This document shows, piece by piece, positions 39,354 through 51,628 of a stretch of DNA of 64,000 nt. The notes below the pieces were generated by a model. It was not told the origin of the DNA. It did not search any database and saw only the letters and a program-made list of their open reading frames with translations. The stretch is from Tanytarsus gracilentus (Eukaryota; Arthropoda; Insecta; Diptera; Chironomidae), in assembly GCA_038502055.1 (NCBI GenBank), contig JAXRKN010000033.1:744001-808000 (forward strand), given 5' to 3'. Each line of letters begins with the position of its first letter. The stretch's first letter is position 1. The translations under genes and the position numbers were made by a program.

Positions 39354-42300
39354 CACTTTTGTGGTTTTTAAACTTTTATGGAAAATAAAACTTTTTCTCA
39401 TCTCTAGCTCACGTTTTGCAGATGAAGATGAAAAACTTTATGCAAAAAAGGTAAAAGTTTTTTCGAGTGAAAAACATAAATTTTACATTTGAAAAATTTG
39501 CATTGAAAAGTTATTCATGGTAAGTGTGTGTGTGTGTGTGTATTGCACGGACCCCTAGATAGCATTTCATATTATGCATGTCGTCCTCTTCATTCAAATG
39601 AAACCAGTGAAACTTGAAATTATTTTCGTAATGTTTTCATTTATAAATTTAGAATTATGTAATATTTTATGAAAGGACAGCAACCTTTGTGCACATGCAG
39701 ACGAAATACCGGACAGACAGGATATTCCTTACAAATCTTTTTCAAGTACGAAAAACTCAATTTGATGAATGGTCATTATTGTACAGTTGATACCACCGTA
39801 ATAATAAAACAACTTGGGATGAACAGTGAAATATGAAATGCTATTGTGAGTTTTTTATTTTCGTTACTCAGGTGAGTTATTGCCATGGTCAAGATTTTAT
39901 ATTTATGTTCGAATAATTTTTATGGGGTTCAATTTTTGAATAATTTTTTAATGTAAATTTATTTATAAATAAAATGAAGCGAAGAATAATACGAAAAATT
40001 ATTTCTACATCAAGAAATCGAATAAAAATATTTTCCTTCGCATTTTCAGCACAGAAACGATCTAAAAGGTACACAATCGTATATGAGTTTGTAAATGTGA
40101 TCATGATGGTTACGATAAATGTTCACACAGTTGGTGTAAAGAGATTTCGAGATGATAACAAACCCACGCCCCAAATAAACTACCCCGACAATAGTTATTG
40201 TTATGATTTTCATTCGGCATCTTTGAATTTAAGATTACTTGCCATGCGGAAGGTGTTTTTGACTTGAAATGTTTGAGAAGAGAAATTTTGATCCTTCAGC
40301 TACATTCACATAAATCCATTCATCCCCTTTCCTATCTCCATCTCACTCGCATATGTGTACGATTATTACAACAAGCGAGGCAAGGTCTGTTTTGGCAATT
40401 TCTGTTATTTAATGACACGAGTCGAAGTGCATACGATTTGGGATAAAAGGAAAAAAGGTGCGAGTGAGCGAAAGAGTAAAAAGGGATGGAAATAAATTAA
40501 ATTATGTCATATGCTTTAAGAGCAATTGCTACTATGTTGTTGTTGTAATACCTCTTTCACAGTTGCTGTTCACTTTTCAGCTTACACCTTGACTTACTTT
40601 CTGTATACATTGTCACCCATCTCGAGATTGCGAAGAGGAAAAGGATAACAGCTAAAAAGGATTTGTTTATTTGATTTCACTACCCTCAAACCCCTCAAAA
40701 TATACTCTTGAGATTTTATTGTTAATAATTTTCTCTCGCACTATTTTGAATGGGTTGAAACGCTCATCATCATACATCTCGCTATTGTAATATTTTTTTT
40801 ACTGTTGCGTGTGACAATCGATTGGGGATTTTTTTTAAAGAAAGTGAAAAAGGAAAGAGAGATGAAAAAATTTAAATAACATAATTTTCGTGAACATCTT
40901 TAAGAAGAGGAGTCGAGTTTTGAATCTCTGCACTTATAGGTTTTAGGGTAATTATGACGGAAAATTTTTGACGATAAAGTTTGAACTTATTTTGAGAAAT
41001 TGAAATTTTAAAGAGAAAAAAATATTTAAAAATTTAAATGAATGAGAATAATTTTTTGAGTTACACACAAATCTAATTTTAAAACATTTTTCAATTTTTT
41101 TCTATATTTTTTTGATGTCTTAAACTTTTTTCTCAATCAATTCCCCCGAAAATCAACGTCAATTCTAAATCCTTTAACATGATTTTTTTTCTCTCATCTT
41201 CATGCCACATCAAATCACATTGAAATTTGATATATCGAAAAATAAATTTCCTCTTTCACTTTTTTTGTTTTGGCATCCGTAAAAAAAGCAAGATAGGATA
41301 AAAAATAAAAAGTCGAGAGAGAAAATGTTTTCTTTATGCAAATCATACATAATAATTTAACTCCTTTTTCGTTTTCTTTTTTTCATGCGTCTTTCTTCTG
41401 TTTTGTTGTTGTCACATTCAAAAAGCAATATTTGTGTGTGCGAGTGTAGAAAAAAAAGTTGTTGACAAAATTTCTACCGTGAATGTCTGTTTGCATAAAA
41501 ATCATATTAAATTACTTCTTCGACGAACAAAAGCGAGACGTCTCTTTTTTTCATATCAACATGGAGTGAGTAACATAAATGTAATTTTAATTTAATTTAA
41601 TCCACGTCTTAAGAGGAGGGAAAGAACGCGAGTGAGAGATGAAGATGTGAAAGTGCTCCTTCGAGTGGAAAGTTTTCGAGAGCGTTGTCACAACCATATG
41701 CAACTATCATCTCACTCTCTCTAAATTTGATTTATGTACCAAATTCATTTTAAATGAATATTTAATTAATGCAATTATTCGTTTTCGACAATTTCAAGTT
41801 TTTCTTCCCTGCAAACGACGAACACGTTCTTGTCCATTTTGCTTTATAACGAACAATTTCCTTCGTTATTAATTGCTTTTCATGTGTCATCATTCGTCTT
41901 GAGGAGAGAAGAGAAATTATGACAGGCGGCAAGAAAATGTCAGTAAACAAGTTCAAGTTGCGATGAGAGAAGGAAACATTTTTGTGGGGGTCGAGAGGTC
42001 ATCGAGAAATTATGTAACGAAATTTTTATGAATCTCTTTATGAGAAAGGATCAAAAATTGCAGCTGAATTTTAATTTTATTAAATCAAGTCATTTTTTAA
42101 AATTTTTGGTCATCCCTCAAAAAATTAACATCAAACTCTTTCAATTTTTTTACGACTTTAGACAAGAATCGTAAAATTTCCTTTCACGTCCTTGAATGGG
42201 TGCTAAAATGCATTTTCATGAACAATTGATCTCATGTTTGCTTTAAATACATCTAAAAAAGTCTCATAAAGACACTTCATGACTCGATAAAATCGGTTTA

Positions 42301-42826
42301 GTTTCGCACACATTCCCAAGTGAGTGAGAGATGAAAATTGCAATGAAGAACTTTTATTTCTTTCTCATCGTTTTCCAACTATAAAAAAATCTAAGAAGAA
42401 CTTTTCATTCTTTTCTACACCATTTCCATAGAGATATAGTCTCGCAGACTCATAAACTATCATCATCAATCATCATATAAAAGAAACTATGAGTGGAGTG
42501 GGAGAGTAAAAAGTTGAAGATAATTGCATGAATGAAAGCTTCAAAGTTCATTGAATGAATGTCAGATTGCTCATATTTTTCTGCCGCTACTGTTCACTCT
42601 ATTGCTAAGGTGTTGAGCGAGATGAAAAAGTGCACATAGCAAATTAAAATTTATTGAAAATTCCCCTGTGGGAGCGATGAAAAGAAAATTTCTTCATTGT
42701 GAAAAGAGAGGGACTGAATGCATAAATAGCTCGCATAAATGGGAGTTGAGGTAATGACGATGAGAGAGTTTTAAATTTAAATAAGTTGAGGGAGCGTTAA
42801 ACTCAAAAGGGGATTTTTTGAAGAGG
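39354..42826. other. Non-coding stretch with a GT microsatellite
   Basis: AT-rich DNA; a (GT)9 microsatellite lies at 39524-39541. No gene was recognised among the short frames. Confidence 0.45.
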
Positions 42827-44962
42827 TACCCACAAAACAATTTTAGATCAAATTTCATAAATTTTCGTAAATTTTTGACGTAAATTTTTAATTTTTTTGT
42901 CCGATTTTTGCGTCAAATTTGATGTAAAATTTAATTCATTTTATGTAAAATTTTGATGTAAAATTTAATAATTTTAGTCAAATTTTTGATGTCAAATTCC
43001 GTATTTTTAGTTAAAATTTTATTAAAATTGCGTAAAATTTTTTAAAAAAATTTGATGTCAATTTTTTTAATATTTTTTTGTAAATTTTCGTCAAATTTCA
43101 TTTTCCACTTTTGTGGACACTTAATTTAATTAAGTTTTTTGTACATAGGTTGGGATTGGTTGTTTTTTGTTGTAATGAAGAGAATATTTTTGACTTATTT
43201 TTTTTGCTTCCCGTCGTTGCTGGATTCGACCGCTGTCTTTGGAGGGAAATGTTGTTATACTCGCGCGCGAAACACTTCGCTCCAGTTTATTTAATTTTTT
43301 GCTAAATGGCAGAAATTATATAAGACCACACTTTCTCCTCCCATTTTACAAATATTTATTAGGGCATTCTTTGGATAGCATTCTTGTAATATTTTTTTAT
43401 TACTTTTTTAAATAGTTTTTTCTATATCATTATTTAATAAATAAAATAATTTTTTTAAAATATTTTTGAAGAAAAAAAAAGTTTTTTAAAATATTTTCAG
43501 AAATTAACCTTGCTATTTAATTAATTATAGGATTAAAAATGTTCATCGCCTTACACGTTAGAAATTTGAAGAGTTTTTTTTGTGAATTATTTTGAAATAA
43601 TAATGGAAAATACTAGAAAATATTGAACCATTACAATGAATTCTGAATTTTTTTTACAATCAATATTTTTTGGGAATCGATATTAGAAAAAAAAATATGC
43701 ACTCTGTCAGAGAAGTTCATTAATCAAGAAGTCAAAACTTATTTTGGCATTCATTGATTTAAGACTAAAATTTAGTTGGAAGTTTTAAATTATAAAAATT
43801 GCTAATTGGTTAACGAAAATTTTTTGATTTGATTGTTTCAGTTTTACGAAAGTTTCGCGCCCCTTTGAATTGTTTCATAAATTTTTTTTTTGTTAATTAT
43901 GTGTTTTAAATTGTTTTTTTTGTTAAAAGTTTAAGAAGTGTTCCTCGTCGTGTCCTCTAAATAAATTTCGTCGAGTTTCCATTTAATAACCAGGTAAGAA
44001 GCGAAAAGGATTGAAATATGAAGGTGATTTTTTTTTTTTTTATTTTATTTTTTTCGTCCTCTGTCCTTATATTATTTTTTAAGTGTTTCATTTGTGATAA
44101 TATCCTCTCATTAGTTAATTTTTTTTTTCTGTTTTCCTTATTTTTTTTTTGTTTTTTAATTAGGAATTTTTTTTATAAAATTTTTCTTATCATTTGCTGT
44201 GGGGGCCGCTAAATTGTGGTTTGATTTTCAAGGACCCCTTTTTTTTTTCTTGAATGTGTTGTTCTTCATTGGTTGTTGGATCTGTGTTTTAATTGCCCTT
44301 TTTCCGCTGGGCTCCATGCTTAAAACTCTGATGGGGTTTTTATCACTAGTGTGCTTTTCAAGGTGGTTGGCCGGTGGCGATTCTGGGGGGCATTGTTGGG
44401 GGAAAAGGGGTTATACTCTATTTTAAGAGAATTTTTGGTTTGGCTTGTAAGTTCTGTGTCGCTACCCATCAGCAATCAATCAATCAATCAATAATATGAA
44501 TTTTTCTTTTGTTATTTTCTAATTTTTTAATTTCTTTTTTTGGTTATTTTGGATAAATTTTATTGTAAATTTTATAAAAATTTTTAAATTTAATTTTAAA
44601 ATAATTAGTAATTTTTTTGGTAGAAATTATATTTTTCATATTTTGTAATTTAATAAATAATATTTAAAAAATTTAAATTTTTTTTTATTTTAATAAAAAA
44701 ATAAAAATTTTTATAAATTTTAGTAAATTTGATGTAAATTTTATTTAATTTTTTTTTTTTTTTATATTTTTTTTATATTTGTAAATTTTTATATAAATTT
44801 ATTAATTTTATTTTAAAATTTATTTTTAATTTTTATTTTTTTTTTTTGTAATTTTTTTAAAATTTATAATTTTTTAATTTAAAAGTTTGAATTTTACCTT
44901 AAAAAAAAATTTTATGTTTTCGTAAAATTGACATAAATTTGTAAGTTTTTGTTTTGTGGGTA
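42827..44962. mobile_element. 2.1-kb element with terminal inverted repeats and subterminal repeats
   Basis: TACCCACAAAACAA (42827-42840) is matched by its exact complement TTGTTTTGTGGGTA (44949-44962). Subterminal zones on both sides are packed with variants of AAATTTGATGTAAAATTT and its complement, typical of non-autonomous DNA transposons with subterminal transposase sites. No transposase frame is present. The middle carries a less AT-rich block (about 44190-44460) that ends in a CAAT tail, probably a retroelement inserted later. Confidence 0.75.
44190..44493 (+). mobile_element. Probable 3' end of a non-LTR retroelement with (CAAT)n tail
   Basis: A block with higher G content inside the TIR element ends ...GTGTCGCTACCCATCAG followed by about five CAAT units. 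A tail of short tandem repeats is typical of some LINE and SINE 3' ends. No reverse transcriptase could be read, so only a truncated end is present, if the reading is right. Confidence 0.4.
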
Positions 44963-47811
44963 GAAACAAAATTTATTTCAAAAATCCATTAAATCTCTTA
45001 AAATCATTATAAATTTAAAAAAATTAAACTCACTCAAAAACAAATCCACTCTTCCATTCGCTAATTATTTCCAAGAAGATTTCCCCCAAAATTCTTTTAA
45101 AATCCACAAAAATTTTTCTCCTTTCTAAAACTCGATGAGCAATTATGATTATGAAAATATTTTTCTTGAAAACATTTAATTATTTCGCTCTAAAGATTTT
45201 TCAATTCTTTATCGTTCTTCAGCCGTGGATATAAGCAAAAAAAATAGGAGGCGAAAGTTTCTCGGGTTATTTTAATAGAAAATTGAGAAAATAAAAATTA
45301 AAGCGCGCAAAAATAAAGTTTTTCTATGAATGAGAAATTTCCGGGCAGAAAGTTTTCATTGCCGCACAGAAAATAAAAGGGAAACAAGGAAATGAGCAGG
45401 AAAATCTCGTGAAAAGAAGGAAGAGAGCTTAAATTGCTTTTATAAATCAAAATTGCTGGCTGTTATGAAACGAAATATTTTCTCATAAATAAAGTGAAAT
45501 TGAAGGCGAAACAGCAGCAAGCGAGAGGATTCACTTAAATGGCATGTTGAAAGCCACATAATGCACTTTGTGATGCTGCTAATGCAATTACTGCTGAAAG
45601 CGTCAAAAGCTCTTCAATTCATGACTCGACACTCCGACCAAAACCCATTGCGAAAATCTGCTTATGAGCTCTTTTTAGAAGCATGAAAATAGGATGTGCA
45701 TGTGGTACGTGAATTTATGCAATGGCGAACTAAAATCAGCAACTTAATGCTTCTTTTGTGGTCTTACGTGCGTTTTGCACTCTAATTTATAAATTCAAAT
45801 AAATGCCCGACCTTTTGGTACTTTTATGGAGATGAGTTGGATGCACGTGCAGAATTAAGTAAGAAATATTTAACGGTTATTAAAAATTCAAACTCTTTCC
45901 TGAAAAAAATCTAATAAAATACTTTAATTCAAATTTCCCAAAAAATACTCGCTTACACTCAAATCACTATCATCAAGCCTGGTGCTTAACTAAAAGGAAA
46001 AGGTCAAATATTTGTGGAAAGACAAAACATAAACAATGTACAAACACAGAGCAGCGTACACAAAATCGAACAAATAGCGGTTGCGTTTAATCATCAAACA
46101 TGCGACCGAAATTTTCCCTCATGAATTTCTCATTTCAATTATAATTTGTTATTAGCCTTCGTCGACAATATTTCCCAACAATTTGATGTTGCTGCTCCGA
46201 TATAAATATTGATAAACCTTTATCGCCTCATGTTCTCGTCTATTAATTTTCATGCTTGTCTGTTATTATGTGAGAAATGGTAGACAAACAAAAAATGTTG
46301 TCTTTAAATTTTATTTAATGGGATTATCGAAATTTAAAATAAATGTAATAATAAAAGGGGCAACATGGGATTACATAAAGTGATAGTATGAAAGGGTTGA
46401 ATGTTGGATTAATGAAATTGAATTAAAGTAAAACAAACAAAAATTATTTTGAGATATTTTTTGATAGCTCAGAACATAAAATTATATTTTTTAAATTTTT
46501 TGGATAAAGTTTTAATAAAAATAAACGGATTCAAAATATTTTCTTCAATTTTCAACAAACAGTAAAAAGTGTGACAGCAAAAAGTCTGTCAATGTCAATT
46601 TAAATTGTTATTTCATACCTAAAAGTGTTCTTACATGTAAACGAAAGGTTGAAAAACATTTTTCGATTAAATTTTTATGTCATCTTCTTTGACACTTTCT
46701 CTTATGTGATTTTCATATTATAGCACTGTGACACAGAAACGTTCTTTGAAGATGTAACTCGGTAATATTTTTTCAGAAGCAAAGTTTCACACTCGTCATC
46801 AATCATCTTGGCAATTTTGATATTGCAAATCTATTGTCAATTGCCTGCAGATATTTTGATTGATTTTCTACGCTCACAATTGAAATGTTTGTTACATTTT
46901 TTATTACATATCGATGAGGAGGGAATAAAATGTTTGTGTGTACATTTAAGGTGGGTTTGATTGAAGGGAAGTGAAATATTTTTTTATAATTATATCGACT
47001 AAAAATTATATTAGGATTTTAGAAGAAATAAATCAATATCAATATTTTGTTATCTTAAAGACTCATCCAAATATTTATGAGCGCTTCACGGCGTGAAAAT
47101 GTGTAAGAAACAAAAGTTTCTTTTATCCATGAATAATTTATCAATTGCAAAATTGAACTTTTACTTCTTTTTTCATGCTGCATAAAAAACTTTTCTTTCC
47201 GCATTGTTTCGTTGCGAAACTTTTCCTGCTCAATAGTTATTTTTCTGTATTTTTTTCACATATGGTCCAACAACTTATGAATTTTAGTTATTTTACATCT
47301 TCTTGAAAGAGTAAATTACTTTTCGATCCATGTGCGGTGAATTTTTCACTCGAAAGTTTACGCCTTTCTTTAGTACACGCTGTAAAATAATTGGTAGATA
47401 TAAAAGGGTCGGAAGGTAGAAGGGATGCTTGATTCTTGACAGGGTCTTACGAGACATAAATCTGTTCATAATGAAAAAACCTTTTTGTGTTACAACGGAA
47501 AAACAAGAAATTTAATTAGGAAATGATTTTACAGTTAATTTTGCTTTTTTAAGGTTGTGAGTGAGAAAAAATTCAAGAAAATATTTTTATTACTTATTAA
47601 AAATTTAAACACAATCGAATACAAAAATATGTCATAATGAAATGCTTGTTATAAAAAGAATTGATCAAATATTTGCTTCATCTGTTCATTCATATTCTTT
47701 TCATCGAAATTGAAATGAAAAAACAAAAGTATCATTCAAAGTTTCATGAAAGACACACTTGTTTGAAATTTTCACTTTTTAGAGTTATTTTATTCTTAAT
47801 TTTACGTCAAT
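44963..47811. other. Non-coding stretch upstream of the first GT92 gene
   Basis: AT-rich DNA without recognised genes or repeat termini. The last few hundred bases should hold the promoter of the gene starting at 47812; no clear TATA box was found. Confidence 0.45.
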
Positions 47812-49785
47812 ATGGTTAACAATTTTTTCACTAAAGTTCCTAATCGCCGGTCATTAATTCCTTTGCTGTTGTTTGCGTTAACTTTCATTTGCATGAGTTA
47901 TCTCTACAGCATCAACTTGAATCCTCATGTGAGTCACTTAAAAGTTTAAAAATGTTGGAGAAAATTATCTAAGTTTGAGCGGAAAAAAAATTTACAAATG
48001 AAAAAACCTCACAAATCCAAAGTTGGACATTTTGAGATATTTCATGTCTTTAAAAAAGTCCAGAAACTCATTTAATTAATTATTTTCAGCGAATTCCTCG
48101 ACAACGAGACATCGATGTTACAGTAAATGACATTGAATATGATTTTGTCCCGTTCAAAAATTCTTTCGAACAATCATATGAAAAAATGCTTGAAACAAAC
48201 ACGGACAATGAAGAAAACCCACTTTCAGATCAAGAATTTACAACTTTTAACACCAATTTCGAAGGTGAAAAATCTTCATCGCTGGAAGAATTAACAGAAG
48301 AAAAAATTGATTCGTTAGATTCTTTACAAAGTTCATCCGAATATCAACAACTCAATGATGTCGAACCGATTGAGCAAAATTTTGACACACCTGATTTATA
48401 CCACGAATATGAACGTGCAAATTATGAAAACTCACACACCAAACGATGGATGCCAATGATGAAGAGAGAAAGCGCTTGTTGCCACATTTATTCTGCATAT
48501 TATGACACGAGAAAGAGTTTCATTGGTAAGCAAAATTAAAAATATTAAAAATTTATTAATTCTTAAAAATATTTTAGATCTTCTCAACCACAAAACCCAC
48601 ATATTAGGAGTGATTAGAGTTATCGGGTGAGTTAAGTTTAAAATGTTATCTAATATATCAAACATTTTTTTTAGAATTATCGATCGAAACATGAAAGAAA
48701 CTTTCCAATGTCACCTCAAATATTTGGACGACATGATAATTTCTCTTGACGCAATCGCGGGTGAAATAAATGAAGCTCATGAGGGTCGCAAAAGTGGCGG
48801 TTTTATTTTGTGTCCCATAATTGGCAATCCAGATGATCACGTTGCTCTACCCATATCAGTCGGAGTGTCCGTTAATAAATTTGAGAGCAATGACAATGAC
48901 TTGGTGAATTTTATCGAAATTTCTTACGAAAGTTTTTATGAAGACAAAAAAGAGAGAAATATTGCCGTGTGTCCAGGTCCAGTTTTTAACAGCTATGACA
49001 ACGCACTTAGAATTGCTGAATTCGTTGAGATCTACAAAATTTTGGGAGCTACAAAGTTTTACATTTACAACGCTTCAATTTCTGAAGATGTCAATAATTT
49101 GCTAAAATTTTACGAGTCTCAAGGCACGATTGAAATTTTCGAGTGGAATCTTGAAGATTTTATGAAACTTAATGAACAAAACATTCATTATAATGGAATT
49201 ATGGGCAGCCTAAATGATTGTTTTTACCACGCTACAATGGTCGACGATTTTAAATATTTTATTCATGCTGATTTTGATGAAATTATTTTTTCATACGAAT
49301 CAAAAACGCTTTTGGAGTTTTTAAAGAAAAATGATGAACCTAAATTTCATTCTTTTAATTTTAACAATTTTTTCTTCTTCTCGAAATTTGGCTTCGATTT
49401 TTCAAACCTTCCAAAAAGTGCAGTTAATACATTTTTGTACACGCAAGTACAAATAACGAGAACACATGATGCACTCAAACATCACGACAGCTCAAAATAT
49501 ATAGCGAAAGCTAATTCTGTTTTTGAAATTGGAAATCATTTCGTTTGGAGCGCTGATAAAGCAACAAATGAATATTTTGTAACTAACTCATCAGGCGCAC
49601 TTCATCACTACCGCGAAGAATGTAAATTTAACTATTGTGAACTTCCAACTGAAAATGATTATTTTGCTAGAAACTTTGCTGAAATGCTTTGGAAGAATGT
49701 TGATGAAGTTTGTGGTAAAGTTTTTAAAAATGGAATTTGTCCGATGGGTGAAAAAACACAAATATCCGAAATGTTAGCTAAATAG
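47812..49785 (+). CDS. Family 92 (DUF23) glycosyltransferase, long-stem paralog, four exons
   Basis: Exons 47812-47928, 48090-48525, 48578-48626 and 48675-49785 splice to 570 aa with intron phases 0, 1, 2. It is a type II membrane protein: a short basic N-terminus (KVPNRRS), a signal anchor at about 15-36, then lumen. Exon 2 adds an acidic, Ser/Glu-rich stem (about 45-150) that the two paralogs lack. The catalytic region starts near WMPM...IYSAYYDTR, continues with AVCPGPVF (298-305), YKILGATKFYIYNAS, and the nucleotide-sugar/metal motif HADFDEIIF (DxD at 390-392). C-terminal Cys motifs include VDEVCGKV and CPMG. Family 92 enzymes known from worms add galactose to core fucose of N-glycans in the Golgi. 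The substrate here is unknown. An AATAAA signal lies at 49861. Confidence 0.88.
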
Positions 49786-50769
49786 TGAGAAAATTTATCA
49801 AAAATATTGTTAAAAATTTGTAACTTTTTAATTTCTAAAAAAATATATAATTTTTGTTTAAATAAAAAAAAATTAAAATTTTATTAACTTCAAATTTCTA
49901 AATTAATAAATAAAATTAAACCATCTATATTTAACTATTTCAAGCACGCTTTTAAATCTCATTCGAAAGATATGGAAATAATTTGAGAATCAGACCAGAT
50001 GTTGCCAATCACACGATTTAAATTCCATGCACGCCAAAACGTTTCATCTCGACATGTTTACATCAAGGATTTTAAGCTTTTTGTATGTTTATCGATTGTT
50101 GCATCAGAAGTTCAAGTACTGTCATCATGATAATGGATTTACAATATTGTTTGCTAAATAATGCAATTTTGTGTGCATATGAAGAATTTAAAAAAAAAAT
50201 TAAAAATTCCAAAAACTATAAATTTATATAAATGTTAATACTTATTTAAAAAAGTCATATATTTTCCCCTTCTCGACCTGACTTACATGTATTCAAACTT
50301 TTTCCATCCACTCAGCAGCACATCCATCGTTGGGAGCCATAAATTATGAAACGAACGCCATTAAAAGTTCTCGCTTGTGTCTTCGGAGCCATTTCTTTGC
50401 TTCCTCATAATAACCATCTGGTGAATTGGCTTCGGCCCTACTTATAATTTCCGGATTTCTGCTAGTAGCAATTTTTCTTATTTCCTTCTTTTTCTTTTGC
50501 CATTTCCATTCATTATGCTTCTGTAGATTTTCATCATCATCAATATTGCGAAATGAGAAACAAAAGAAGAGAACATAAAGAGAAAATAAAGAGCTTACAG
50601 GCTTTTGGGTAGATATTTTTTTGATATTGTGTTCGATACTAACGATAATGGTGAAAGTTCAATAAATTGCATTTCTGGTAAGAGAATTGCCTTTAAATTT
50701 TTATGCAAAACAGCAATTTTTTGATTTCAAACTTCTAAATTTTTCTATCTAAACTTTTATGCTGAGTCA
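49786..50769. other. 3' flank of the first GT92 gene
   Basis: It contains the polyadenylation signal AATAAA at 49861-49866. Otherwise AT-rich DNA without recognised features. Confidence 0.5.
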
Positions 50770-51240
50770 TCGTGTCATTGGTCAAGTGGATCAGTGGCAT
50801 GGGTGTGTTTCACTGTGGAAACGGTGTGAAATGAAACATGCCTACTCTCGAGTCCTGTGTTCAAATCAGGTAAAGGTCGCATGATGACCTTTTTCGCTCG
50901 AAAGTTGATTTCTCAGCATCTACTCACTGAGTTCGGTCTGTGGACTGGTCGTAAGGTGGATTCATGGGAATCTTACCGGAGCGGCTTGCGTTCATAGACT
51001 GTGAGTAGGCCCTTTGATGAATAACGCTTGACGTAAACGAGATTCAGAAAATGTGGTAGAACTTGCTCTGTTGAGAATCGGCCTTTCCTATGAGGCCCAA
51101 TAAGGTGGTGACACTACATAGGAAGTGCATGGGATGACACTTAAATAGCTAAGACCCCTCTTGTGAAACTAATAAGAGCTTATCATTGAATATAAAGGCG
51201 CAAGTCAGTTAAAAATTTCCACTTTTAATCCACTTTTAAT
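50770..51240 (+). mobile_element. tRNA-derived SINE-like element
   Basis: A less AT-rich block starts with a polymerase III A box, TGGTCAAGTGG (50779-50789), followed by a B-box-like TGTTCAAATCA (50858-50868). After it comes a body of about 330 bp unlike its surroundings, then a tail with repeated CACTTTTAATC units (about 51217-51240). The A-to-B spacing is long for a tRNA and the B box is imperfect. This fits an old SINE better than a tRNA gene. Boundaries are approximate. Confidence 0.5.
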
Positions 51241-51628
51241 CCACTATCAATCAATATTTTGAGGATTTTTAGCAATCAGCAATTTTTTATTCATGCTCAA
51301 CTGAAACATTTTAAAAATGGCTGAAATTTACATTATTTAAAAATTATATCCGGACACAATAACTCTCGGGTTGGTTATCCTGAATGGTTGTAATTCATGT
51401 TTTTAACACAGCATTCTCTCTCACACTGACCTCAACGTTTTTAATTTATTCAGATTTAAGATTTAAACTCCGCTTTTTATTCTTCGCAGTCTGTTGCATA
51501 ATGTAAAAGGGACGATAAATTTTATGTTGAGGTAGCACGACAGGAGAAACATTAAAAATAACGGTCGAGATGATAAAGAAAAGTTTAATTTTTTTTAATA
51601 AAAATTTAAATTTAATTTCTTAAATAGC
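51241..51628. other. 3' flank of the second GT92 gene
   Basis: AT-rich DNA between the SINE-like element and the minus-strand stop codon at 51629. Nothing else was recognised. Confidence 0.5.
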
